Below are positions 7,271 to 17,348 of a stretch of DNA of 64,000 bases, one piece after another (the stretch's first letter is position 1; each line of letters starts with the position of its first letter). The position numbers and the translations under genes were made by a program. The stretch comes from Bacillus licheniformis DSM 13 = ATCC 14580 (GTDB lineage: Bacteria > Bacillota > Bacilli > Bacillales > Bacillaceae), in the NCBI RefSeq assembly GCF_000011645.1, contig NC_006270.3, positions 2,601,501 to 2,665,500 of the forward strand, read 5' to 3'. Below the pieces are notes generated by a model. It worked only from the letters and a program-made list of their open reading frames with translations, searched no databases and was not told where the DNA came from.

Positions 7271-9094
7271 TTATTTCAGCGAACGGTTCAACTTAACAAT
7301 TTCCTGCGCCAAAGTCGCCGCTTTGATAAAGTCTTTTTGCCTCTCGGCTTCCGCCCTTGCAGCTTCTTTTTCTTTTATCATTGACCAATTTCGATAATTC
7401 AACACTTTTTTTACATAATCAGATAATTCCGCTTCACTTAATTCTTCGTTCACCTGAAGCATTAAGATATCTGTCAGAAGCTGGCCAAGTTCCTGATCCT
7501 CGACTCTCTTAAAGAGCTCCTGGATGGAAATGTCCGCTCCTTCTTCATACATGGCGTACAAATAAGCGGCAATCGCTCGGTGCTGATCAAGGTTGAATTC
7601 AAAGCCCACCCGTTCCAAAACCTTTCGAATGACGTCCCGGTCATGAATCATGTGGGCCAGGAGCATCCGCTCCGCATTCTCATGAGCCGGCCGAAGCCCC
7701 GTCTTTCTCCGAGGGGCGCGCGATACGGCCGCCTGCCGCTCTTTAGAGTCCTGGCGGCTGCTTTCCCTGCTGCGGCTTGCAGCCTGCTTTTCAAATACGG
7801 AAAGCTGATCCTTCAAGGATTCAAATGAGATTGAAAATTCATTTGCCAGCTGTTTGATGTATATTTCCTGTTCCAAAGGACCGCTGAGAAGGCTGACTTC
7901 CTTCAGTACATCGTTGATATAGGCTAAACGGTCTCCTTCATCAGACAGGTTTCTGCCCTTGCGGAAATAGTTCATTTTAAACGTCATCATCGTAACGCTG
8001 GCCCCTATTACATCATTTTTGAATTTCTCGCTGCCGAATTTTTTGATGTAGTCATCGGGATCCAGCCCGTCAGGTATCATGGCCACCTTGACGTTGCAGC
8101 CTTTTTTCTGAAGAATCTCCGCCGCTTTCAGCGTGGCTTCATAACCGGCATGATCCGAGTCATAGCACAGTATGACCTCTCCGACATTTCGCCTGATGAT
8201 CTTCGCATGTTCTTCCGTCAGCGATGTACCCATCGTGGCGATCGATTCTTTCACACCGGAGGTGACGGCTGAAATGACATCGGCAAATCCTTCAAAAAGG
8301 ACGGCCCTTTCTTCTTTCCGAATGTGAAGGCGGGCCTGATGGAAATGATAGAGAAGCTTGCTTTTTCGAAAAAGCGGCGTTTCCGGGCTGTTCATGTATT
8401 TTGGCTGCTCCCCGGTGAACGTCCTTCCGGAAAAAGCGACCGTTGTGCCGTGATGATCATGAATCGGAAACATAATCCTGTTTCTGAAACGGTCAAAATA
8501 TCCGTCGCCGTTCTCGCGTCTGATGATGAGTCCAGCTCTTTCCATCAGCGCAAGATCAAAACCTCTCCGTTCCAAAAACTTCGTGATGAAATCCCACGAG
8601 TCAAGCGCGCATCCGATTTCAAACTGCTCGATCTGCTCCATCTTAAAGCCTCTTTCAAGCAAATAATCGAGCGCTGCCTGGCCTTCCTTTGTATTGACGA
8701 GCAAATGATGATAAAATTTCTTTAACAGATCATGAGCTTCCGCCATTTTCTGTTCATCCGAACTGCCTGTGCTGTATGCTGATACAGCTGCGACCTGCTC
8801 CGGCAGATCTATTTGATATTTGTCCGCCAGGTGAGAGACAGCCTCGGTAAATGAATAGCCTTCCATTTGTCTTAAAAATGAAAAAACGTTCCCTCCCGCT
8901 CCGCAGCCAAAACAATGAAAAATCTGTTTTTCTCCAGAAACAGAAAAAGATGGTGTGTTCTCACCATGAAAAGGACAAAGCCCAAAATAATTACGCCCCT
9001 GTTTTCTTAACTGGACGTACTCTCCGATAACTTCTACGATATCAGCTGATTTCTGCACCTGTTCTACAATTTCGTCTGGTATACGATTGCCCAT
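7271..9094 (-). CDS. dnaG: DNA primase
   Basis: A 607-aa replicative primase that makes RNA primers at the fork. The N-terminal zinc ribbon has the ligands Cys40, His43, Cys61 and Cys64 (LCPFH and CFGCG). The TOPRIM catalytic core includes LFEGFADVIS and the acidic CYDSDHAGYEA. The C-terminal part, after a basic linker near 440-465, is the helicase-interaction domain. The macromolecular-synthesis order dnaG-sigA is kept. Start ATG at 9094 with GGAGTG upstream. Confidence 0.97.
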   Translation of the reverse strand: MGNRIPDEIVEQVQKSADIVEVIGEYVQLRKQGRNYFGLCPFHGENTPSFSVSGEKQIFHCFGCGAGGNVFSFLRQMEGYSFTEAVSHLADKYQIDLPEQVAAVSAYSTGSSDEQKMAEAHDLLKKFYHHLLVNTKEGQAALDYLLERGFKMEQIEQFEIGCALDSWDFITKFLERRGFDLALMERAGLIIRRENGDGYFDRFRNRIMFPIHDHHGTTVAFSGRTFTGEQPKYMNSPETPLFRKSKLLYHFHQARLHIRKEERAVLFEGFADVISAVTSGVKESIATMGTSLTEEHAKIIRRNVGEVILCYDSDHAGYEATLKAAEILQKKGCNVKVAMIPDGLDPDDYIKKFGSEKFKNDVIGASVTMMTFKMNYFRKGRNLSDEGDRLAYINDVLKEVSLLSGPLEQEIYIKQLANEFSISFESLKDQLSVFEKQAASRSRESSRQDSKERQAAVSRAPRRKTGLRPAHENAERMLLAHMIHDRDVIRKVLERVGFEFNLDQHRAIAAYLYAMYEEGADISIQELFKRVEDQELGQLLTDILMLQVNEELSEAELSDYVKKVLNYRNWSMIKEKEAARAEAERQKDFIKAATLAQEIVKLNRSLK

Positions 9095-9126
9095 GTTCCA
9101 ACACTCCGTCGTACATAATTCGCTGC

Positions 9127-9618
9127 TTAGTACGTAAATCCTTCAATTTTCGACAAGATTTTTTGCAGCTCTTTGACAAATCGCTCCCGGTCTTCCTTGA
9201 CCAGTTTTTTCGGGCCTTTCGTGTAACGTCCGCTTCTTCTCAATTTTTGTGCGACGTGACGGCGGAAAAGAGCATGATCGATGGAGTTCTCTTCGAAAAG
9301 ATAGCCTCTCTCCGACATCACATAGACCTTTTTGCCAAGCAAAAGCGATGCCAGCCCGATATCTTGTGTGACGACGACATCACCAGGTCGAACATGGTTG
9401 GCAATGTACAGATCCGCTGCTTCTTTGTGCGGATCGACATATGTCCAATTCTCTTCTTCTTTCCTTGTGATTTGAAAATGCTCGAATGAAGCCACGAATA
9501 CCACCTTTACGTCGAAATCCGCCGCTGTTTTGAGCACTTCATCTTTCACCGGGCATGCGTCTGCATCGACAAAAATCGTCCTTTCTTTTTCAAGAAGACT
9601 AATTCTCCATCCCTCCAT
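9127..9618 (-). CDS. yqxD: UPF0178 family protein YqxD
   Basis: A 163-aa soluble protein of the YaiI/YqxD family, with the conserved [14 protein letters not shown] near residue 15 and [13 protein letters not shown] in the middle. The acidic residues resemble a PIN/NYN nuclease-like fold, but no function is established. It precedes dnaG with a 32-base gap and is probably in the same operon. The ATG at 9618 was preferred over the adjacent TTG at 9621 because CAGGAG lies at a better distance from it. Confidence 0.85.
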
Positions 9619-9848
9619 CAATCTCCTGCTATAAATACAGGCAAAATCACACAGGTTTCAAAATTAATCGATCTATAAGAATTTGTCGAAAGTTTTTTTC
9701 GGGAAATTCTTGACACGATACCCATAATAGTTTATTCGTTCTGTACTAAGCTTAAACCTAAAAGTTAATTATTTTATCACAATTTTTTATTATAATACAA
9801 ATGGGTTAAAGATGCTATCATTTTCACTTTTCCCAAAACCATCAAAGC

Positions 9849-9878
9849 AAAAACCCAGGATGGGGTGTCCTGAGTTTT
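9849..9878 (-). terminator. yqfL terminator
   Basis: An 11-bp stem with one G-U pair (9850-9860 with 9868-9878). It lies four bases past the yqfL stop codon and separates ccpN-yqfL from yqxD-dnaG-sigA. Confidence 0.7.
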
Positions 9879-9882
9879 ATTC

Positions 9883-10695
9883 TTAGACCCTTTTTGTCAT
9901 CATGTTGTGAATAATGTTGGCCGTTTCCTCCACCGCTTTATTTGATACGTCTACGACATTGCAGCCAATGCGGCCGACGATCTTTTCAAAGAATTCAAGC
10001 TCTTCTTTGATGCGGTTGATATTAGCGTAAATGGCTTTGTCGTTGAGGCCGAGCGATTTCAGGCGCTCCTTGCGGATATGGTTCAGTTTATCCGGGCTGA
10101 TTTTTAACCCGATGCATTTAGCCGGATCAACGGTAAAGAGCTCTTCGGGAGGGTCCACCTCGGGAACGATCGGAACGTTTGCCACTTTTAACCGTTTATG
10201 CGCCAAGTATTGGGATAACGGAGTTTTGGACGTTCTCGACACGCCGATCAGCACGATATCCGCTTTTAAGATGCCCCTTGGATCTCTGCCGTCGTCATAT
10301 TTAACCGCAAATTCGATGGCCTCTACCTTCTTAAAATAATCTTCGTCCAGCTGTCGGACTCTGCCCGGCTCATATTTCGCACTGAAGCCGTAGACCGACT
10401 CCATTTTCTCAATCAGCGGGCCGATGATATCGTAATACACGACATTCGCCTTTTCGGCTTCGGCGATTAAAAATTCACGAATCTCCGGGACAACAAGCGT
10501 AAAACAGATGATGCCGCCGTCCGCTTCTGCCAGCGAGATCACTTCTTTTATTGTTCCGCGGTCTTCGACATAAGGAATCCGCCTGATATTTGTCTGCTCG
10601 GATGAACCGTTAAACTGGCTGATAGCCGCTTTGACTACGAGCTCAGCGGTCTCGCCGACAGAGTCTGATACAACATAAATCGTCCGATTACTCAT
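9883..10695 (-). CDS. yqfL: PEP metabolism regulator YqfL (PpsR/PDRP family kinase-phosphatase)
   Basis: A 270-aa member of the DUF299 bifunctional serine/threonine kinase-pyrophosphorylase family, which in other organisms switches pyruvate phosphate dikinase or PEP synthase by reversible phosphorylation. The N-terminal signature [15 protein letters not shown] and the P-loop-like [13 protein letters not shown] are present. It lies 25 bases after ccpN, which controls gluconeogenic genes in B. subtilis, so the pair links gene control and enzyme control at the PEP node; YqfL is reported to modulate CcpN activity. The ATG at 10695 was chosen for its GGAGGG RBS and the conserved [11 protein letters not shown] start. 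Confidence 0.9.
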
Positions 10696-10720
10696 GATAT
10701 CCCTCCATTTGAAGTTCACT

Positions 10721-11359
10721 CTACATGATTTCATTTTCAGATAAGCCGACTAAAATTTTTGTCATGTTCGTTTTCGTAATTCTTCCCACAACTTCATAGC
10801 CTTTTTCTGTATCTTTTACAACAGGCAGTGCGTCAATTTGTTTTTCGATGAGCATCTTGGCAATGTCCAAAATGAAATCGTCGCGCCTGCAAAGCGTAAT
10901 GTTCGGCATTCTCGTCATAATGATATGGACGGGTATTGAAGGGAGCTCCTGTTTGCCGATGCTGGCTCTGAGCAAGTCTTTTCGTGAAAGTACACCGACT
11001 AAGATGGCATTATCATCAACGACAAAAAGCGTTCCTACGTCCTCTAAAAACATCGTGCAAATCGCATCATAAACGGAGACATTTTCATGAATGACCACCG
11101 GAATGGACTGGAAGTCTTTCACCTGCAGTTTTTTCAGCTTATCAGCCAAGAGCTGCGTGCCCGTCTTTCCCGTGTAGAAATAACCGACCCGCGGCCTTGC
11201 TTCCAAAAATCCCGACATCGTCAATATTGCCAAATCCGGACGAAGGGTAGCCCTCGTCAGATTCAGCTTTTCCGCGATATGTTCTCCGGTAATCGGCCCG
11301 TTCTCTTTGACAATCTGCAAAATATGCTCCTGACGTTTATTTAGTTCGATCGTACTCAC
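10721..11359 (-). CDS. ccpN: Transcriptional repressor CcpN
   Basis: A 212-aa regulator, the same length as in B. subtilis. It has an N-terminal winged helix-turn-helix ([24 protein letters not shown], given here as residues about 20-43) and two CBS domains (about 80-130 and 145-205), which bind adenine nucleotides in this family. In B. subtilis it represses gapB and pckA during glycolysis and the small RNA gene sr1. It starts at a GTG (11359) with AAAGGTG just upstream; the longer in-frame extension has no RBS. It forms an operon with yqfL. Confidence 0.93.
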
Positions 11360-11511
11360 CACCTTTAAGCCGAAGCTCACAATTCGTTCGTTATGTATAA
11401 AAGTCGATAACATATTATAACGCATATGAAGACTAAAATAACAGCAATTACAATTGAATTCTATGAAAAAGACAGGCGGTATTTGACAAGGATGTGAAAA
11501 ATCGATTTGAG

Positions 11512-11546
11512 CAAAAAGACGATTGCCAGCCTGTCAGCAACCGTCT
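11512..11546 (-). terminator. glyQS terminator
   Basis: A 10-bp stem with one G-U pair (11517-11526 with 11537-11546), followed on the minus strand by TTTTTG. It lies 11 bases after the glyS stop codon. Confidence 0.8.
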
Positions 11547-11556
11547 TCTGCGGTGT

Positions 11557-13596
11557 TTATTTTACAATGATGGCATTGATGTTTGCAAAAGATCGGATCA
11601 GCTCCGCCAAGCTTGCCATTTGCGCCAGGCGGTTTGCTTTTAATCTTTCATCTTCGGCATGTACCATCGTATGATCAAAATACGCTTCAATCGGCTCTTT
11701 CAGCTTGGACAGCTCACTGAAGGCGCCCTCATAATCTTTTGCTTGGTAAAGGGTCTCTATTTGCTGCCTGCACGCCTCATAAGCTTTGAAAAGCTCCTCT
11801 TCTTGAGGGTTTTCAAACAGTGAAGCGTCAATGGCGCTCGTTTCGCTCTTTTTGCTGATCGAAATAACCCTTGCCAGCGCTTCAGCCGTTTCTTTAAATT
11901 CCGGTTTGGCTGCAGCCGATTCAAGGACGGCGGCTTTTTTGACAGCCGAATACGGCTCAAGGTTCGTGCTTTCGAGCACGGCATCCACGACGTCGTATCG
12001 GATGTTTTCCGCTGTTAATACATATTTGAGGCGCTGTTTAAAGAATTCGAGCAGTTCGCTGTTTGCTTCCTGTCCGGCAAACGCAGCCAGTTCTTTGAAT
12101 GAAATGCCCCAGTTCCGGTCAAGCAGGATTTGGACGATGCCGCTCGCCTGTCTTCTCAGTCCATACGGATCCTGAGATCCTGTCGGAATGACGCCGATTT
12201 TGAAGAATGAAGCGACCGTATCGAGTTTGTCCGCCAATGCGACGACGGCGCCGGCGATTGATGAAGGCGTTTGTCCTCCGGCTTGTCTCGGCATATAGTG
12301 CTCATTGACTGCGAGCGCAACTTCTTCTTTCTCACCGAGCATCCGCGCATATTTTTCACCCATGATGCCCTGCAGCTCAGGAAATTCGTAAACCATGTGT
12401 GTCACAAGGTCGAATTTTGAAATGTGCGCAGCGCGCTTGATCAGCTGCACCGTCTCTTGATCGGCACCGATGACTTCAGCGATCCGTTCAGCAAGCGCCT
12501 CAGTGCGTCTCACTTTATCTCCGAGCGACCCCAGTTCTTCATGGAAAACGATCTTTTCGAGCTTTCTCACATTCTCGTCAATGTTTAATTTTTGATCTTC
12601 TTTATAGAAGAAGGAAGCGTCTGAAAGCCTTGCTCTCAGCACTTTTTCATTCCCTCTCGCCACGTTTTCAAGGGCGCGGCTGTCTCCGTTGCGGACGGTC
12701 ACAAAGTAAGGAAGCAAGCTGCCGTTTTCATCTTTGACAGGGAAATAACGCTGATGCTCTTTCATTGTTGTCACGAGCACCTCTTCAGGAATTGCGAGAA
12801 ATTCCTCTTCGTAAGAACCGAACAGTACCGTTGGATATTCAACCAGATGGTTGACCTCATCCAGCAGATCCTCGTCTCTCGGAATGTCCCAGGACTTCTC
12901 AGCAGCCAGTTCGTCAAGCTGCTTAACGATCAGCTGCTTCCGTTTGGCCGGATCGGCAATCACAAACTGGCTTTCCAGTGTCGCTTCGTATTCAGAAGGT
13001 GCGCTCAAGTCGGCTGCTTTTCCGAGGAAGCGGTGTCCCTGCGTTGTGCGTCCGGTTTCGACATGAGCGACTGAAAACGGAACGACTTCACTTCCGAACA
13101 GCGCGACGATCCATTTAATCGGCCTGATATATTTTAAATCTTCGCTGCCCCAGCGCATGTTTTTCGGAAAGTGGAGGCTTGTCACCAAATCGCGGAGCTC
13201 AGGAAGCAATGAAAACGTATCCTGGCCTTTTTGGAATTTTTGCACAAATACATATTCCGTTCCTTTGATGTCTTTAAAATACAAATCTTCCGGACTTGCT
13301 CCTTGCCCCCGTGAAAAGCCGATGGCCGCCTTTGTCCATTCGCCGTTTTCGTCAAGGGCGATTTTCTTTGCCGGTCCTTTCGCTTCTTCTTTCACATCAT
13401 CCTGCTTCTCCGCCACGTTCTCGACAAGAACGGCCAGTCTTCTAGGGGAGTTATACAGCTTGACGGAACCGAAGGCAATATTTTTTTCCTTGAGCCAGCT
13501 TTCCAGCTTCTCACCCAGCTGAGTCATGCTGTCATGCATGAAGCGCGCCGGCATTTCTTCTAATCCGATTTCTAAAAGCAAATCTTGATTACTCAT
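11557..13596 (-). CDS. glyS: Glycyl-tRNA synthetase beta subunit
   Basis: A 679-aa subunit of the bacterial alpha2-beta2 glycyl-tRNA synthetase, typical length. It starts with MSNQDLLLEIGLEEMPARF, has an HD-like central region (HISKFDLVTHMVYEFPELQG) and a C-terminal tRNA anticodon-binding domain. It overlaps glyQ by 8 bases, so the two subunits are translationally coupled. The operon is controlled by the glycine T-box at 14541-14776. Confidence 0.97.
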   Translation of the reverse strand: MSNQDLLLEIGLEEMPARFMHDSMTQLGEKLESWLKEKNIAFGSVKLYNSPRRLAVLVENVAEKQDDVKEEAKGPAKKIALDENGEWTKAAIGFSRGQGASPEDLYFKDIKGTEYVFVQKFQKGQDTFSLLPELRDLVTSLHFPKNMRWGSEDLKYIRPIKWIVALFGSEVVPFSVAHVETGRTTQGHRFLGKAADLSAPSEYEATLESQFVIADPAKRKQLIVKQLDELAAEKSWDIPRDEDLLDEVNHLVEYPTVLFGSYEEEFLAIPEEVLVTTMKEHQRYFPVKDENGSLLPYFVTVRNGDSRALENVARGNEKVLRARLSDASFFYKEDQKLNIDENVRKLEKIVFHEELGSLGDKVRRTEALAERIAEVIGADQETVQLIKRAAHISKFDLVTHMVYEFPELQGIMGEKYARMLGEKEEVALAVNEHYMPRQAGGQTPSSIAGAVVALADKLDTVASFFKIGVIPTGSQDPYGLRRQASGIVQILLDRNWGISFKELAAFAGQEANSELLEFFKQRLKYVLTAENIRYDVVDAVLESTNLEPYSAVKKAAVLESAAAKPEFKETAEALARVISISKKSETSAIDASLFENPQEEELFKAYEACRQQIETLYQAKDYEGAFSELSKLKEPIEAYFDHTMVHAEDERLKANRLAQMASLAELIRSFANINAIIVK

Positions 13597-14476
13597 GTGA
13601 AGCCTCTTCCTCCTTCAGCATTGGGAAACCCAACTTTTCGCGTTCATCATAATACGTTTTCGCCACTTTTCTGGCCAGGTTTCTCACCCTTGCGATATAT
13701 CCTGTGCGCTCCGTGACGGAAATCGCCCCTTTTGCGTCAAGCAAGTTGAACGTATGCGAGCATTTCAAAACATAATCATATGCAGGATGGACAAGTCCCT
13801 GATCCATCTGGCGATTTGCTTCTTTTTCGTACGTTGCAAACAATTCGAACAGCATGTCGACGTCAGATGTCTCAAACGTATAGACGGAATGCTCGTATTC
13901 AGCCATCTTGAACAGGTCTTTTATCGTATAGCCGTTCGTCCATTCAAGATCAAAGACGTTTTCTTTATCTTGGATATAAGAAGCAAGGCGTTCGATACCG
14001 TATGTGATTTCCACGGAAACCGGTTTGCACTCAAGCCCGCCGACCTGCTGAAAATAGGTGAACTGGGTAATTTCCATGCCGTCAAGCCATACTTCCCAGC
14101 CAAGCCCGGCGCAGCCGAGCGACGGATTTTCCCAGTTATCCTCGACAAAGCGGATATCATGCTCCAGAGGGTCGATTCCAAGGGCTTTTAATGAATCTAA
14201 ATAAAGCTCTTGAATGTTGTCTGGAGACGGCTTAATGATCACCTGAAATTGATGGTGCTGATAAAGCCTGTTCGGATTGTCACCGTATCTTCCGTCCGCA
14301 GGGCGCCTTGACGGCTCCACATAAGCGACTTTCCAAGGCTCAGGCCCAAGGCTCCGCAAAAATGTATATGGGCTCATCGTGCCTGCACCCTTCTCTACAT
14401 CATACGACTGCAAAAGTACGCATCCTTCATTGGACCAATGCTTTTGCAGGGTCAGAATCATTTCTTGAATATTCAA
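13589..14476 (-). CDS. glyQ: Glycyl-tRNA synthetase alpha subunit
   Basis: A 295-aa catalytic subunit, matching the B. subtilis length. The class II motif region WKVAYVEPSRRPADGRYG and the region around CAGLGWEVWLDGMEITQFTY are clear. It starts at a TTG (14476) preceded by GGAGGTG; an in-frame extension upstream runs back into the T-box terminator and is not coding. First gene of the glyQS operon. Confidence 0.96.
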   Translation of the reverse strand: MNIQEMILTLQKHWSNEGCVLLQSYDVEKGAGTMSPYTFLRSLGPEPWKVAYVEPSRRPADGRYGDNPNRLYQHHQFQVIIKPSPDNIQELYLDSLKALGIDPLEHDIRFVEDNWENPSLGCAGLGWEVWLDGMEITQFTYFQQVGGLECKPVSVEITYGIERLASYIQDKENVFDLEWTNGYTIKDLFKMAEYEHSVYTFETSDVDMLFELFATYEKEANRQMDQGLVHPAYDYVLKCSHTFNLLDAKGAISVTERTGYIARVRNLARKVAKTYYDEREKLGFPMLKEEEASHE

Positions 14477-14540
14477 ATGAAGCACCTCCACAAAACGTGT
14501 TTTCAAGTTTAATTTTTGGCATAGGGCTGGTTTGGGCAGA

Positions 14541-14776
14541 AAAAAACTCCCGTCCCTATGCTTGTTTACCCACAAACATAGGGACGAGAGTTCTCCCGCG
14601 GTTCCACCCTAATTGCTGAGAGGAAATGTCTCAGCCTCTTTTTTAAAAGTTGCTCAGGGAATGCCTTTCATTGCGCTCTCATCCCCGGCTTTCACCGCCC
14701 CGGAGTCGCTTCAATGAGGCTGTGCGCAATTACTTCTTTCCGTCAACGCAACATCATTATTGAATCCAATCTTCAT
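14541..14776 (-). ncRNA. glyQS T-box leader riboswitch
   Basis: The minus-strand leader contains the T-box sequence GGGTGGAACCGCGGG (14609-14595), which pairs with the acceptor end of uncharged tRNA-Gly. It is followed by a 16-bp terminator stem (14592-14577 with 14560-14545) and a run of T. The 5' part between about 14620 and 14776 can form the long stem I. Uncharged tRNA-Gly stabilises the antiterminator and lets glyQS be transcribed. The exact specifier triplet was not assigned by eye. Confidence 0.9.
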
Positions 14777-14782
14777 GTCATG

Positions 14783-14811
14783 ATCTTATAAAAAGATGAA
14801 GAGGTTGTCAA
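14783..14811 (-). promoter_or_regulatory. Sigma-A promoter of glyQS
   Basis: On the minus strand TTGACA (14811-14806), a 17-base spacer and TAAGAT (14788-14783). The -35 box overlaps the stop codon of recO. It sits directly before the T-box leader. Confidence 0.75.
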
Positions 14812-15578
14812 CTTTTGTTTTCATCGCCCAGCATCTTTTTCATATTGTCCATTTGTTCCATGAAGCGCCGCGATTTCAGGTAGATCCCTGAGTACTCGTC
14901 ATAGTACGTCTGAATAACCCTTTTCAGCTCATCCTTCGTCTCCTGTTTGACCGAGACATTTCCGAGCCTTGACAGGTCAAAATAAAAAAACAGTCTCAAC
15001 AGCCTGGCGGATGCGGGAGACAGCGGTATCCTGTATGGATCTTTCGCAAAACAGCGGTGGCAGATAAAGCCGTTGTCGCGGATCGAAAAATGAAATGTGC
15101 CGTCTTTGCTTTTGCAGTGCACACATTCATCCAGCTCCGGATACAGCCCCATCACGCTGAGCATTTTGACTTCGATGAGGTTGGCGATAATGTCGGGATC
15201 TGTACCGTCATTCAGCCTCCTCATTGACTGAAGCAGCAGCTCAAATAAAAACGGATTCGGTTTCTTTTCCTCCGTTCCCTTGTCGATTAATTCAGCGATG
15301 TAGGCCGCGTAAGCTGTTAAAAACAGATCCTCGCGGATATTCCTCATGCTTTCGATCATCTCGCCCTGCTCCAATGTGCCGAGGCCGGATGATTTGCGGA
15401 ATAAAAAAGATGCATAAAGGAACGGCTGGGAAATCGCTGACAAGCGGCTGTTCGGCTTTTTGGCGCCCCTTGCCAGCACACCGATTTTCCCGTGTTCTCT
15501 CGTCAATAGCGTAATGATCTTATTTGTTTCACCATAGTCGTTTGTACGAAGGACGATACCTTCACATTTCGTCAGCAT
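14808..15578 (-). CDS. recO: DNA repair protein RecO
   Basis: A 255-aa mediator that loads RecA on SSB-coated DNA in RecFOR recombination. It has the N-terminal OB fold ([18 protein letters not shown]) and the zinc-binding CVHCKS and CHRC pairs in the C-terminal half. The ATG at 15578 agrees with the B. subtilis length; a start 15 bases upstream was not used. It follows yqzL and era, the usual era-yqzL-recO order. Confidence 0.96.
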
Positions 15579-15615
15579 ATGTGCACCATCCAAAAATTGG
15601 AGGGGTCAAGCATGA

Positions 15616-15759
15616 TCACAAAATTGGAAAGTCAATTTGCGCTAGCTCTTCTTCAAGTACTTCGGGTCTTTCCAGGTTCTCCTTTTCCAATTCTTTAAAA
15701 AGGAGGTACGTGTCAACGCTTCCTGTTTGTGAAAATACATTCCAAGTAAAATTCAACAT
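15616..15759 (-). CDS. yqzL: Small protein YqzL
   Basis: A 47-aa acidic protein (starts MLNFTWNVFSQTGSVDTYLLF, ends DFPIL as read from the minus strand, with residues 1-10 and the C-terminus being the conserved parts). It matches B. subtilis YqzL in length, sequence feel and position between era and recO. The ATG follows AAGGTGGGG. No function is established for the family. Confidence 0.85.
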   Translation of the reverse strand: MLNFTWNVFSQTGSVDTYLLFKELEKENLERPEVLEEELAQIDFPIL

Positions 15760-15920
15760 AAAAAGCCCCACCTTTCTGTTTATAACTAGCTATTTAAATA
15801 TCCAAGTTCTTAAGATTATCTTGACCTTGTATCCTCCATTTCATGTTAAACAATTTTTTCTAATATATCTTTGATTTCGAGAGATATTGTCACGATTAAA
15901 CCGCGGTCAAGTTCTGTCCG

Positions 15921-16826
15921 TTAATACTCGTCTTCTCTAAATCCAAAATCACGAAGCTGAGACATCTTGTTGCGCCAGTCTTTCTGCACTTTAACCCACA
16001 GCTCTAAAAACACCGATGACCCGAGCAGCGCCTCGATATCGGTTCTTGCCCGCTTGCCGATTTCTTTAAGCAGGCTGCCTCTTTTTCCGATGACGATCCC
16101 TTTTTGCGAATCTCGCTCGACGACGATGGTCGCGCTCACATACACAGAACCGTTTTCCCGTTCTTGAATGGACTCGATCGAGACCGCAATGCTGTGAGGG
16201 ATCTCTTCCCTTGTCAGATGCAGCACTTTTTCCCGAATCAGCTCAGAAATGATAAATCGCTCCGGATGATCGGTCACCTGGTCACTCGGGTAAAACTGCG
16301 GACCTTCCGGCAAATAATCCTCAATTTGCTTTAAAAGCGTATCGATATTATTTCCCTCAAGGGCGGAGATCGGAACGATTTCCTGAAACGGATACCTGGT
16401 TCTGTACTCATCGATCAGCACAAGAAGCTCATCCGGATGAATCCGGTCAATTTTGTTGACGATCAAAAATACCGGCGTCTTGACTCCTTTTAATCGCTCA
16501 ATGATAAATTCGTCGCCTTTTCCGTAGCCTTCCTCCGCATTGATCATGAACAAGATCAAGTCGACTTCCTTTAAAGTGTTGTGCGCCACCTTCATCATAA
16601 AATCGCCCAATTTATGCTTCGGTTTATGAATGCCGGGCGTATCGATAAAAATCGTCTGGGATGTATCGGTTGTCAGCACACCTTGCACTTTGTTTCTTGT
16701 TGTTTGCGGTTTGTCGCTCATGATGGCGATTTTTTGGCCGATTACGCGATTCAAAAAAGTAGATTTTCCTACGTTTGGTCGTCCGATAATCGAGACAAAT
16801 CCTGATTTAAAGCTTTCCTGTGTCAT
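15921..16826 (-). CDS. era: GTPase Era
   Basis: A 301-aa essential GTPase for 30S subunit assembly. G1 is GRPNVGKS (15-22), G3 is DTPG, G4 is NKID, and the C-terminal KH domain (VIGKRGSLLKEIGKRAR) binds the 3' end of 16S rRNA. The length is identical to B. subtilis Era. It overlaps cdd by 20 bases. Confidence 0.98.
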   Translation of the reverse strand: MTQESFKSGFVSIIGRPNVGKSTFLNRVIGQKIAIMSDKPQTTRNKVQGVLTTDTSQTIFIDTPGIHKPKHKLGDFMMKVAHNTLKEVDLILFMINAEEGYGKGDEFIIERLKGVKTPVFLIVNKIDRIHPDELLVLIDEYRTRYPFQEIVPISALEGNNIDTLLKQIEDYLPEGPQFYPSDQVTDHPERFIISELIREKVLHLTREEIPHSIAVSIESIQERENGSVYVSATIVVERDSQKGIVIGKRGSLLKEIGKRARTDIEALLGSSVFLELWVKVQKDWRNKMSQLRDFGFREDEY

Positions 16827-17217
16827 GTAAGTCCTCCGATGAAAATGCTCCTGGCAGTAATTCTTGAACCGTCATTTCTTTGACTTGGCCATTCAGATTG
16901 GTTAAGATGACAGGCATGTTTGGCGAACAAAGTTCGGAAATCACCTGTCTGCAGGCGCCGCACGGCGACACCGGACCCGGCGTATCCGCAGCAACGGCAA
17001 GCATCTTAAAGGATTTTTCCCCTTCTGAATAAGCCTTGAACAGCGCTGTCCGCTCGGCGCAGTTGCACAGGCTGTATGCAGCATTTTCAATGTTGCAGCC
17101 TTTGTACACCTTGCCGTCTTCGGTTAAAAGTGCAGCGCCGACTTTGAATTTCGAATACGGAACATATGCAAATTCCCTTGCTTTTAAAGCTTCTGCAATC
17201 AATTCTTGTTTAGTCAA
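16807..17217 (-). CDS. cdd: Cytidine deaminase
   Basis: A 136-aa homotetrameric-type cytidine deaminase of pyrimidine salvage (cytidine to uridine). The catalytic CAE is at 53-55 and the zinc ligands are Cys86 and Cys89 in PCGACRQ; in tetrameric enzymes Cys53 replaces the usual His. It overlaps era and lies in the conserved ybeY-dgkA-cdd-era cluster. Confidence 0.97.
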   Translation of the reverse strand: MTKQELIAEALKAREFAYVPYSKFKVGAALLTEDGKVYKGCNIENAAYSLCNCAERTALFKAYSEGEKSFKMLAVAADTPGPVSPCGACRQVISELCSPNMPVILTNLNGQVKEMTVQELLPGAFSSEDLHDTGKL

Positions 17218-17348
17218 TGTGTGTATTCCTTCCTATAGCAGTGATGGTACCGCTAACACTTTTATTTTACATAAAAATGGCTTCTTTTTCACGCCCAAAT
17301 CGCAAATGTAAAATTTTTGTAAGAATAGCGCACGACGAAGGGCGGGCA

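Noticed and set aside
9708..9740. TTGACA followed by an AT-rich -10-like stretch on the plus strand
   Set aside because: No plus-strand gene follows; the next genes on both sides are on the minus strand.
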